Shown one piece after another: positions 51,201 to 62,200 of a DNA stretch of 64,000 bases (position 1 is its first letter; every line of letters begins with the position of its first letter). The notes under the pieces were generated by a model, which saw nothing but the letters and a program-made list of their open reading frames with translations, had not been told where the DNA came from and searched no databases. This DNA is from Halichondria panicea. Its lineage: Eukaryota; Porifera; Demospongiae; Suberitida; Halichondriidae. The DNA is taken from assembly GCF_963675165.1 (NCBI RefSeq), contig NC_087380.1, positions 2,347,803 through 2,411,802 of the forward strand, written 5' to 3'. Position numbers and translations under genes: made by a program.

Positions 51201-52191
51201 CAACTAGCACAGGGTAACTATAATGGTATACTCTCAAATTAATCGTTTCATTCTTACCTGTAATTCTAGATCGGTGCCTGGACCTAATGATCCGTTAGTT
51301 GTTTCACAAATGTACTCATCGGACATCGGTTTTCTCGAGCATGTTGTGGTGGAACTCACTCTCTCCTTCCCCGATGTTTTATACTATTATTACTACTATG
51401 ATGACGACACAACAGAGAACTCAGGCGATGGTGCGTATCGAGGCAATATTCAAGTGGAGCTCACTTCTCCCTCTGGAACCAACTCAATCATTCTGCCATA
51501 TCGACTTTTCGATGTTACGTCGGATACTTACTCTAATTTCCGATTTTCATCCGTTCATTTCTGGGGAGAAAACTCGAATGGAGTATGGAATCTAACTGTA
51601 CTAAATAGAAACAACTTTGAACATGCTACTGTTGAAGTGACCATCCATGGTATAACATTTTACGGTACTGACAACATGCCCGAAGCTGTCAGTCGAATCC
51701 CCACTCAGTGCCACGAGAGCTGTGACCCCAACAAAGGCTGTACAGCGTCAGGGGCTCAGTATTGCGATGCTTGTGCCAATCTACGTAATGCTATGACACG
51801 GGAGTGTATCGATTCTTGCCCTCAGAATTTTATAGAACGAAACAACTATTGCTACGATGACAACATTCCGGAAGAGGCGTGTATGCTTAACGCCTCGGCC
51901 TCAACAACAGCTGCACCGTCAAGCACACAGGCCTCAACAACAGCTGCATCGTCAAGCACACAAGCCTCAACAACAGCTGCACCGTCAAGCACACAGGCCT
52001 CAACAACAGTTGAACCGTCAAGCACACAGGCCTCAACAACAGCTGCACCGTCAAGCACACAGGCCTCAACAACAGCTGCACCGTCAAGCACACACGCCTC
52101 AACAACAGCAGATGCAGCTGTTGTCCTCAGTTCATTCACCATGCTGACTATCTTCATGGGACTCCTCTCTCTGTGGTTGGGTTCTATGTAG
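45202..52191 (+). CDS. Gene F: kexin/furin-like proprotein convertase with mucin-like stalk
   Basis: Eleven exons on the gene E plan: 45202-45357, 46435-46560, 46778-46870, 47018-47129, 47195-47232, 48210-48378, 49509-49684, 49948-50160, 50702-50802, 50986-51213 and 51270-52191, giving 777 residues. Signal peptide MLQAVFLMLVLIATLSGG. Catalytic residues are present: AIVDDG (Asp), ESHGTRCAGEIA (His), SSNSWGP (Asn), GTSAAVPLASG (Ser). The residue two before the GTSA Thr is Phe (NFFGTSAAV), where E and G have the usual Asp (DGTSAA), which could affect the active-site loop. Between the Cys-rich segment and the membrane anchor, a repeat of ASTTAAPSSTQ (about 70 residues) forms a Ser/Thr/Pro stalk suited to O-glycosylation; gene E lacks it. 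Introns hold several transposons. Confidence 0.92.
45490..46430. repeat. Sequence in intron 1 of F, nearly identical in G (56490-57430), absent from E
   Basis: Intron 1 is 229 bases in E but about 1,075 in F and G. The extra sequence, including a 75-codon minus-strand frame at 45912-46136, is identical or nearly so in F and G, showing that these two genes share a recent duplication or conversion. The frame has no recognisable domain and is not treated as a gene. Confidence 0.85.
45954..46011. mobile_element. 58-bp palindromic mini-MITE (TAGCCTCGA...TCGAGGCTA)
   Basis: TAGCCTCGAGACCAGGCCGA and TCGGCCTGGATTCGAGGCTA form an almost perfect palindrome. Termini match those of the 62172-63745 element. 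A copy at 56953-57010 in gene G came with the gene duplication. Confidence 0.85.
47249..47523. mobile_element. PIF/Harbinger-like MITE in gene F
   Basis: Inverted ends GGCCACTCCAAGTGATACTC and GAGTGTCACTTGGAGTGGCC, one mismatch, continuing through CTGGTTTCTGGTCC and its complement. TTA is repeated on both flanks (47246-47248 and 47524-47526), the target type of PIF/Harbinger. 275 bp, non-coding. The equivalent introns of E and G lack it. Confidence 0.87.
47611..48179. mobile_element. Decayed insertion in gene F intron 5 (CAGTGGCGTAGGAAG start)
   Basis: Gene G joins the flanking sequences directly (ATTTCTGTTATTATACC), so about 570 bases were gained in F. The left end is CAGTGGCGTAGGAAG; the right end CTTCCTACTCCTAGCTCTG is a weak inverted match. 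The GTGCTGCAGCACCCCCTTA motif near the left and ACACCCCCTTACA near the right are consistent with an old hAT-like element. It is itself the host of the mini-MITE at 47861-47909. Confidence 0.65.
47861..47909. mobile_element. 49-bp mini-MITE with 9-bp direct flanks
   Basis: TAGCCTCGATCCCAGGCCG at the left matches the first 19 bases of the large element at 62172. The right end is GGAGGCTA. Both flanks carry ATGATGAAC (47852-47860 and 47910-47918), a clear target-site duplication. Confidence 0.87.
49199..49284. repeat. Palindrome in gene F intron 6
   Basis: GGGTTTATGACAGTAAACC is inverted as GGTTTACTGTCATAAACCC around a GC-rich centre. Probably a MITE. Not seen in gene G at the same place. Confidence 0.8.
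50281..50357 (+). pseudogene. Decayed partial duplicate of convertase exon 8
   Basis: AAGATGGCCAT, GCATCTGTTCAGTTGATAGCACTAGT-like text and a following GTATGT repeat the last part of exon 8 (GAAGATGGCCATGGCATTTG, GTTGATAGCACTAGT) with mutations. It ends AAGAGCTACATTTG|GTATGT, closer to gene E exon 8 (AAGAGCTACTTGTG) than to the functional F exon. The same remnant is in gene G near 61564-61640. Confidence 0.75.
51895..52110 (+). repeat. 33-bp coding minisatellite (ASTTAAPSSTQ)n
   Basis: Six full and one partial copies of a 33-base unit (GCCTCAACAACAGCTGCACC... ) in the last exon of gene F, in frame. Copies vary slightly (AAS, VEP, STH). Absent from gene E at the matching position, where VACVLDG runs straight into TVVLSSF. 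Confidence 0.95.
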
Positions 52192-53177
52192 CAAGTTTGC
52201 AGAAAGTTCCAGTATTATAATAATGAACGTTGTAGCCTTATAATTTACAATTTTTTAGCATCCATGTAGACTGTGTTTACATTAGCAGAACTGTTGTCAG
52301 AATGAGTAGGAGTCTTCATTATTTTGTCAGGAATTAGTTTCCTGCACAAAAGAATGTTTAACATGACAGTAACAATTTAACTAGATCTGCAACACCTTAA
52401 AACATATATTTGAACCGGAACACTATAATCGCTACTAGACATTGTCGCCTTCAAATAATGGCCGATAACATTCATGTTAATTACAAATGTATAATTATAG
52501 TCTATACTGGTCAAAAAATAGTCATGCAGGCCAATTAGTTTCTTGGACTCACCTGTTGCGCTAATTGTACATCATTATACAACCTTGTTGATACATTCCA
52601 TAACATGGTCTCCAGTTTTAACATACAGTACGTAATGACTGCTGGGCAACAATGTTTTAGCAGAAATTTAAACCATCAACCTTAGCTCTTAGATGTGCCT
52701 GCACATAAAATGCATTTCATTGGCTGAGGTCACATGATCAGAAAAATATACGTCTCATACTCTATTCAAAACCGTAAGTTTAATAATTATTAAAGGCATG
52801 CACTGTAGTTTTGTTCATGGGAGCACCTTTAATACCACAATAGCGAAAGAACACATAATTATATATCTTCTAATTTATCGGATACTTCTAATTACCCTGG
52901 ACACTTTTCTGGGCAATTTTCACGTGCTCTATAATTATATATGGTCCAATTATATACCTGGACAATTTTAAATACAAACTATATATATACGGTAGTACAT
53001 TTTCATCTAAAAAATGATATGACAAGTACACAGGTATTATAGATTTGATTGTTAAGCAAAAAAATTACTAAAATTGGTGAACAAAAAAATAAGCTTGTTT
53101 TAATTATTAAGAAGTTGTTGGGTAACTTCATCACTCTCTCTCCTTGAAATTGAGCTACCAGCACTGTCTGGTCTGCT
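52192..53177. other. 3' flank of gene F
   Basis: The first part resembles the 3' flank of gene E (AGCAGAACTGTTGTCAGAA in both) and an older copy of the flank at 44.15-44.3 kb (GCATTTCATTGGCTGAGG). AT-rich afterwards. No exon seen. Confidence 0.65.
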
Positions 53178-54900
53178 CACACTTTCATCTTCTTGAATTG
53201 TCTGATGAATTCGAAATGCCATGTGGATATCCTCATGTCATGGCAAGATGCATCTCGCTTAGTGATCGTCCGATATGTGTCGCCCCCAGTTTCAGTCTCA
53301 CTCCGAACTGCCAGGAAACCATCCACGCGAAACATTCTCCTTGTGCAACGAATCAATATGAGTCTTGTCCATTAAACCAGTCTTTTGGATTGACATTTTC
53401 ATCACTTCTCAGCCTAAAGAAAGGCTTTGTGAGTTGGTTGTTGATTGAGAAGAGACTGTTGAGCTTCTTTCCTTGACTTTCAAGGCAGAGAGGTCCAGCG
53501 TTGGAACCAGAGACCGACACAGGTGCACAGAGGTACCGCATTGTACCATCTGTATCATCTGATTTCTAGCCAATGTAGAACTCGTGTGCATGTTCCCCAT
53601 CATCAGTGAGAATGATGTAGAACTTTGATGCTCTCTCCTTGTCTTTTACTCCGTACACATGAGCATGTCCATTGGTCTCCTCAGCTCTTAGGTAGATTTT
53701 TGCATCGTTGCAGGAGATATAGTATGGTCCAACTGTGGATGAAAATAATTATATCAGGTACACAATTTTTTATTGGCATTACATTGCATTACATTATAAT
53801 TATGTATCATCAAAGTGTTATAGCTATAACTTATGCTACTGTATTTGATTTGCTTTCTCACCTGTTTTTTGCTTTTGCTTCTGTATGTACAGTTTCAGAA
53901 CTTCCTCCAAATTTTTCCTGAGGCGTTCATTTTGAATCAGAGTTGTAATCGGTTGGAGCTGAACACTGATTACTGCTTCCTTTTCTACAGTGCTCATGTC
54001 TTGTTTAGAAAACTTCCCAATGTACCTGATATCCTTGGAGCTGCGTTTGAGCTTTTTGCTGAAAGTAGCTGAAGCTTCAAGACTCACAATAGGTTCGTAC
54101 TCCAGCTTGCCATGGGAACTGATGCCGGTTCGTTGATAATGGGATTCAGTCTCGACAATGAACATACTAGCACCTAGTGTGATTGCACTAACGTAGTGGG
54201 TGATGTTGTACCTTCCCAGGAATCGCTCAAAACATTTCGTACAATCGTGGTCACTCATTTCTGCTAGAGCGTCAATCCATTTCTCATCTCTCTTGATATC
54301 TGAGCACTCCAGTACGTACCGAGCCAGTTTATCATCGGATTCGTCAAACAGTTGCAATGGTAGTATTGAGAACTCGTCTTCCGATAGCTTTCTGCGTGTT
54401 TGTCCAGGTCCGAGACAGATCAGCACCCACGCCCACACTAACAGGAGTCTTAGGCACAGTGATATTCAGGTCCATCTTCGCACTTTGATCTTTAACGTTT
54501 GTCACCTCCTCAACATAGTTGCGGAGCATTCCCCCTTTGTTAGTACCGAGCAAGTTCGAGTCTCCTTCGCTCAAGTCATCTTCGCTCATTTTAGCTTCTC
54601 TGACTTGGAAAGACACCTTGTTAACCCATGGTCGTGGCTCAGTACCATTGACACCACGGCCAAGACCAAGCTCATGTAACTCCCAGCTCTTATAGTTCTT
54701 CAGAATTTGCTTAATTGGTTTGCTGCACAAAAATAGAGTTAGTTAATTAGAGCCATACATTATATTGACGATTGAGCTAATCAATAATTAAACCTTGTAA
54801 CTGGTGGGTTTGGTACTTCAGCTTCTGACGTCACATCATCCAGTGCTTCCTTCACTTTGTCTTCTCCGAACTCGATTAATTTGTCCACAAAGTTCGACAT
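53178..54900 (-). pseudogene. Gene D: broken paralogue of genes A-C
   Basis: Reads on the minus strand from an ATG at 54900 (MSNFVDKLIEFGEDKVKEAL), with an apparent exon border near 54793. It has LGLGRGVNGTEPRPWVNK, GRYNITHYVSAITLGAS and the C-terminal module. Three breaks are visible. There is a frame change near 54345-54355 in the first domain. An in-frame TAG near 53568 replaces the conserved Trp-Gln of the family's IGWQKS motif. A single-base deletion near 53368, just after the segment FNGQDSY, ends the frame early while the family motif continues in another frame. The rest is well preserved, so inactivation looks recent, or assembly errors would have to occur three times. The extra 5' exon hints that A and B may also have an unrecognised first exon. 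Confidence 0.85.
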
Positions 54901-56202
54901 AGGTTTTTCCACCTTTTGCGCCACTGAAAATGATGGCGTGTTTCTAAATGTCAAAAAATAATAATTATATATACAAATAAAAACTATTCATAGCTAACAA
55001 TCCAAGTAAAATGTTATGTGCATGCAACTTGAAAAGTAGTCCATGCAATTGTTAGTTCTACTGAAAATGGCACCAACATCTAGTCTACTGCAGACTCTCT
55101 ACACTATACAGTTTCTATTCCCCATGTTGGCTGCTTTCTCAATGGCTTTGCATTGGCTGAAGTTGCATGGAGCTCTGCAATTCTACACTAGGCCTTTATA
55201 CTAGACCTCCTCTTAGTTTTGACATAAATTATTGAGTGCTGGCAACAATGTTCTAGTTGATACCTAAATCGGAAATTTAAATCAGCAACCCCAGCCCTTA
55301 GATCTGCCTGCACGTAAATGCATTTGATTGGCTGAGGGTCACATGATCAGCAATAATATACATCTTATCAGAGGAGGTCCGACAGGCGCGGTGCAGCTCA
55401 AGTAATTAGCCTCAGCAAAAACATACGACGTGGGCGGATAATTATTTCAATCAAAGGCTAATTGCTTGAGCTGCACCGCGCCTGTCGTACCTCCTCTGAC
55501 ATCTTATACTTAATATAAAGCCTATTGTGCAGAGCTTCAATATAGCGAAAGAACATCGTTCATTACTAACGACACAGGTATAGAGATCTACTTAAGATTG
55601 TTAGCAATAAAATTATGGCTATTAAGTATTATTTTCTTGTGACAAAGTTTTCTCAGGCCGGATAATCGATTAGATAAACTACGCCTTGATCAACTTACTT
55701 CCTACCCGATTGCATTGGGATTCGCAATGCAAGTTAATAGGGTGGTGGGTGGTGCTAATGGATCTTCATCCTGGGTAATAAGGTGGTGGGTGGTGCTTTA
55801 GGTTGAATCGATCTTCGTGAGACACCATTGCAATTCACACTAATTGGCTACGTCTGGCATATCTTATTTTGAAATACACCTGTCTACAAAAACAGTTACT
55901 TTTGTGGCAACAGATACCAGTATAAATTATTCACACCCACTTAAGTATGCATGTTTGTATGTTCAATTAAAATGTGTTGTCCAATTAAATTCTGTACTTA
56001 AACAAATATTGGTGGTATATCTCGATCTGTCAATTAACACAAGCATACAACTTCAATTGGAAAAATACTACTATAGAGAGATAGTGCTATTAATTGCACA
56101 AAGAATAGCTGAAGAACTCCTTTTGGTACGTCTCACAATACTCTCTTGTATTCCTGGTCTAGATTTAATTATTGAAAAACCAGAGTACAAAAATCTGGTG
56201 AC
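54901..56202. other. Intergenic region upstream of gene G, copy of that upstream of F
   Basis: From about 55206 on, sequence follows 44158-45201 almost base for base, including the 9-bp-flanked element. The left boundary of the F-to-G duplication is therefore near 55206. 54901-55205 holds the presumed promoter side of pseudogene D; nothing else recognised. Confidence 0.7.
55369..55498. mobile_element. Second copy of the short TIR element with 9-bp duplication
   Basis: CAGAGGAGGTCCGACAGG at the left, CCTGTCGTACCTCCTCTG at the right, ACATCTTAT on both flanks. Same insertion site as 44321-44450, so inherited by segmental duplication and not by a new transposition. Confidence 0.9.
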
Positions 56203-59200
56203 ATGTTGCAAGCAGTGTTTCTGATGTTGGTGCTAACAGCCACACTCTCTGGAGGTGAAGCCAGGGCCTACACCAACAGCTGGGCAGTGGCAGTGGAGGG
56301 AGGAGCAGAAGCTGCTGACCAGCTTGCTGCAAAACATGGCTTTACCAACTTAGGCATGGTGAGCTCATTTATATTAACAGGTTCAGTATAATCATAGATA
56401 GATCTACGTATAATTATGCTGTAATATATTATACTGCTAAATTGTATGCCTTAGTGATGCTACTTTGTAATATGCCAACCATGCAAGGGCTGTGCAGTTA
56501 GCGTAGGCCTCTTTCGGGAGCTTTTGATCCCCGGATGTTGTTAACCCTGAGAAATCATACGAAATGCAGTTTTACCCTTAGTTATGACCCAAGCAGATTG
56601 ATTGATGGGTATGTACGCTTTCTAAAGGTTATCCCACTCTTAAGACCCAAATTGTTTTGGAGGGAAGAGAAAACTTTCTTCCCTAAACAAAAAAAATGAA
56701 AAAGGGGTGACAGTAGTATTTATTTTCCCGCAACAACATATTATTTATATATGTATTGTTTTCTAGACCTCATGTCCTCTAGTGTTCGTAATGGTAACTA
56801 GCGATTTTGTGATGTCAGCAAAGTTTTGTCTCGGGATCTTTAGCCTGAAAGACATCACTGGACCATCGATCGATCCAATGTCTGCTAAGGCGAGAGCCGA
56901 GGAGCAAAACTCAGCTGACCTCAGGAAACCGAAGAAAGCCACGCAAGCTGTATAGCCTCGAGACCAGGCCGATTAAAATACGTACTTTAATCGGCCTGGA
57001 TTCGAGGCTACACAAGCTGCTGCCCATATCATCACGTTGTCGAACTCTTCTAGGGGTTGTAAGTGAGTCAGAGGATGAGTGGGGTGAACGGTAGTCTTGG
57101 TTGGCTCGATTTTGACTTGATGCGTTGAATACCATTACACACTAAGTGCAGGCGTAGGGAGTTGTGTATATAGTGGGTTTTTGTAACAGTGTATGATATG
57201 CAGGTGCCGTACTCCCGACACGGGTAGGAACGTGTAGTAGAGTGTAGCTCGTTACTGTGTCAGTTCAGTTACAAATAGAGATAGGGTGGGTCTACAAGTA
57301 CACATGCAGCGTAGCTATAAATCTAGAGGACTAATGCCTAAATGATATAGACACCTTGAGTGTGTGGTGGTCTATAGCTATTCATTGTACAGATTTTGCA
57401 GCTATAGACTTTAAACTACTTTTGGCTGTATAGGTGAGCCCAGATCTCCTCAAGGACGTGTACCACTTTGTGATGCCTGAGCACACTTTACTTGGGAAGA
57501 GAAGCCTCAGTGGTCTGCCAGTCTACCATCTCAGTCAGACTCTGGAGAGTGAGAGCAACGTGAGTGGTGTGGGTATAGCTCAGTTCTTAGCACAACAGTA
57601 GTTGCTGTGGGTATTGTTCTGCTACATGGGAGGATAACGCTATTGACGGTAATGTCAATTAACACATTCCTCAACAAGAATATTACGTTGTAGAGTTTGT
57701 CATAAACCCATTCTGATACACAGCTAGAATTACCCATAAACAATTTGTACAGGTTGGATATGTGAAGCAGCAAGAGCTGAAGAAGATGGTCAAGAAGGGA
57801 TACTCTGTGCCCAGTGACCCACAATGGAACACTCAATGGCAACTGGTATTATAGTTGTACATGTGTCACAATTCCATAGCTGGCTGAACAGCAGTATATC
57901 CATAATTCACTACACTAGTATACTGAGTAGTAGATTGTCCATAATACATTAATTTACTTCATTAACTGATCATGAATGTTCATGATGAACTTCTTGCTGT
58001 AGTTGAACAATGGCCAGCTGCCTGCAGCGTCTGGCGGCAGGGACTTGAATGTGGAGAGGGCGTGGCTACAGGGGATAACAGGATGTGGCAGTGTGGTAGC
58101 CATTGTGGATGACGGTATGTCTAACCTGATACTGTATCATAACAAACATGACGCTATATGGTTGTGCCATACAGTTTATGCAAACATGATACCATATAAT
58201 TGTTCATTCCCATGCAGGGGTGGAGTACACTCACTCTGATCTGAGAGCAAACTATGTAAGTAAGGCATTAGACTATATACCTGTACACACATTGATCATC
58301 CGGTCTGTGCAACATGCCAATATTAATGATACTATTTGTTGGTGCATACATGTTATACCTTATTACGTAATATTTACTACAATTCAAACCATAATTTGCT
58401 GCTGTTAAGTTGTACTTTTGGACTCTAGTATTTAGCCTCACTATTGTTTAACATTTCCTCTCTTTGTTTATGTGAGCCCCACCCAGGGCCTCCATCACTG
58501 TACTTTGTGCTCCTGCAGCCATTTTGTACTCACTTTGCTCTCTATCTAAGAATTGTTGGCACAGCAATAGTGAAGTCAATTTGCATGAATGCTTGCTATA
58601 GCTTAGCTACAGTATTTCAATTGCATATAGCGGAATAGAACCTGTTTCTATTTAGATCTAGCCTGTCTAGTATCACTTAGCTAACTATTTGTCTATATCG
58701 AGAAAGGGCTCAAACACTATTTACAAGATTTCTGTTATTATACCTCATTCGATAACCAGAACTCCTCCATTCAAACTGATGTGGTGGATAATGACGACAA
58801 TCCTTTCCCAATCATCAATAGCCGTGGGGATAGGGAGTCTCACGGGACTAACTGTGCGGGAGAGATCGCCATGGCAAAGAGCAACTCACACTGTGGAGTG
58901 GGAGTAGCCTACAACAGTCAGATCACAGGTACATCAGGAAAGCCTCGCTGAAATGTATATAAATTATGCATGAAACTCTATGACAAGAATGAAGAAGCTC
59001 TATATACAAAGCTGTGTAGTGTCACATTTGCAATTCTTTGTATATGCCAGCAAAATTCATCTGTAACAAAATTCAGTATAATAATTATACTGTCACTTTC
59101 AGACGATACGGATGGCTACATGGAATCACACATTGTACCATGATATGTATATAGAACCATGTAAATCAACACCGTGTATACACATTTCCGTAGGCGTACG

Positions 59201-62200
59201 GTTGATAGGACGAAGAGATTCTACTGACATCACAGAGGCTAGTGCACTCGGTCACATGACAGACAAGATTCAGATATACAGCAACAGTTGGGGACCACAT
59301 GATGACGGTAGAGCTGATGGACAACCTGGAGAACTGCTCTCTCAAGTACTCGAGACAGCAGCAAGAACTGTACGTTCTGATGTACTGTGCATGGAGAGAA
59401 AAACTACAGTTATGACTGCATGTTATAGGAGACCAACTCGGAGTATGCCTCTACCAATTGTTTTTTACTAGCTACTGTCTATATGGTAGTAGCGCTGAAT
59501 TACCCCTTCTGAAGTTCACTTTCTGCTACTGATTATACATGCAATCGTACATGCTAGTGCGAATAATAATATTATGTTGACTATTATAGTGAGTATAGCA
59601 TGCATGCTTTTTTATACTGTACATGCAGGGTCGTCAGGGTAAAGGAACCATTTTCATGTTTGCTGCTGGCAATGGTGGAGAGATGGGAGACTCATGTGCT
59701 GCTGATGGCTATTGCAGCAGTATCTACACTATTGGGATAGGAGCTGCTAATAGCAATGGAGAACAAACGCCGTACGATGAGCAGTGTGCTGGGAAGATGG
59801 CCGTGGCATTTGTTGATAGCACTAGTCGATTCAAACTTGTGGTATGTATAATATGTAATGAAAGGGCTTAGCTTCACACTACAAAAAAAATTAATCAATT
59901 TAACAATTTTTTTAATGGTCAAAACAATTGAAACTGAGGTGACATTTATTAATGTAGCTTTAACGAAGTACAAAAAGCGTCAATTCAACTTTTATGTAAT
60001 AATTATAACAACTATTTAAAAATACTTATAAGTATTAATGTATAAATGTAGTTTTAACATTATTATTGCTAGGTTAAAACTATTGTGTTTTATTGTCAAA
60101 TCTACTTAAGCCATACATTAAAACAACCATTAAGAAAATACTTATTATGACTCATTATAGCTAAATAAATTCCTAAAACAACGATTTACAAATGAATCGG
60201 TATAACAATTATTATTCAATTCAATAAATAACATGTTAATACAAAAATAGTGATAGGAAACGTTCGTGACAACTGAGTGAGACAATGGTATACAATGTTA
60301 AATTAGAAGGACAGTTTTAAATTAATTAGCCCAAGGAATAGTTCTTCTTGGTGTAACATACTGGACTCACAAGTATAGCAGACCGATCACTCTTGACCAC
60401 GCAGAGTCCACCTATAATAGTAAATACATCATTGTTATTGATATTAATTATTACCGTGTATTATCAATCACCGAGAGGATATCCAACAATAACGCCACTT
60501 CTATCCATTCGTCTGTTTGTTCTCGCATGTCAAGCTTGCCAGTTTAAGGAATTTCTGTAGGAAAAAGTATATGCTTAGAGGTATATTGACAGTGACAGTG
60601 TTCACCAGAAAACTAGACACTTTATGTTTGTCCCTCACCTCTCACAGAAGTATCATCATCCACTTGGTGTAGTCACAGTCATACCTATTAAAGCCTTATA
60701 ATTATACTGTTGAGAACATTTCATGTCTGTCCCTCACCTCTCACAGAACTAAAAGTATCATCATCCACTTGGTGTAGTCACAGTCATACCTATTAAAGTC
60801 TTATAATTATACTGTTGAGAACACTTCATGTCTGTCCCTCACCTCTCACAGAAGTATCATCACAGTCAGATTTATAGCAGCAAATGTCCAGCATATAGAA
60901 AGGGTAATCGTCTTCTCTTTTCTTGGAGCACATGGTTTCACAGCTCTAGATCTACTGAGCATGCGCAATCTTAGACTTAGCATAGCCACGCCCACAATTT
61001 CATTTTAGTTTCTAGGTCCTCTAATATCTATGGTTCTATGCAAACTTGTACATTTCCTTACAATGTTCATGACTGTATATAATTTCACATCACTCATGCT
61101 ATTATAAATGGATTGTTAAAAATATTGATTGTATATAATTATATGTGTGCCTGTGTTAGAACAAATAATTATTATTATTGTTAAATCTAAATTTATATAT
61201 TGTATTCTAACATGCTGCATGATAGAGTTTCAAATATAATTTAATCAAAATGAGTTTGTTAGTTTGATTTAAGATATCAATAATAGATTCTATGTAAATT
61301 ATTGTAGAAATAAAAGACATTGTGTGATTCTACAATATTTTAAGTTAAAACCACATATACTGATTATTTTAACGTTGTCTTTTTATTTTACTAAATATTA
61401 AGTTGATTCAACTGTTTAAGAATAGTGTTAAAACGACTATGCAATGTAGTTTCAAACAAAATTTTTTGCAGTGCAGTGCTGAATGTACACGTATATATAT
61501 AATAAGTGCATGCATGCATGAGCTGTTTGATTGAGCTCTGGATTAAATGTTGTTAATGACCTCTGATACGTAGTTCTTTAGTGCATGTGAAGATGGCCAT
61601 GGCATCTGTTCAGTTGATAGCACTAGTGAAGAGCTACATTTGGTATGTATAATTATGTATAAAGTGATTATAAAGGTTGCATATAAGTATACAAGCTCAA
61701 TTGCTAAATGTATATAATTATAGTGTGCTGTTTGTAATAAATGCCGGATTGCATCTATATAGCTTTAGTTTAAGCGTTAACATAATTATGAGAAACATAA
61801 TTATTGTCAAGTGCATGATTTTATGCTCTAACAAACTAGCACAATGTATTGTTGTTGAAATTCATAAATTTGGTGCGTGTAATTACTTGTAACATGCAGT
61901 TGTTTCGATCTTGTTCAAGTTGACCTTTGATATTTTTTAAATTACTAATGTGTTTGCTGTATGTACGTGTTAATGAATCCCTTCTTGCTTCCATAGACAA
62001 CTACAAGTGCTGAGGATACTTGTATCAAGGACTTTGATGGTACTAGTGCTGCAGTACCCCTGGCTTCTGGAATAGTTGCACTCATGCTTGAAGCAAAGTA
62101 AGAGAATCTGAGCACTATAAATTATATAGTTGTTAGATTTGTACCAAAATTAGTATCGGTACTGCATGTATTAGCCTCGATCCCAGGCCGATCTGTCTCT

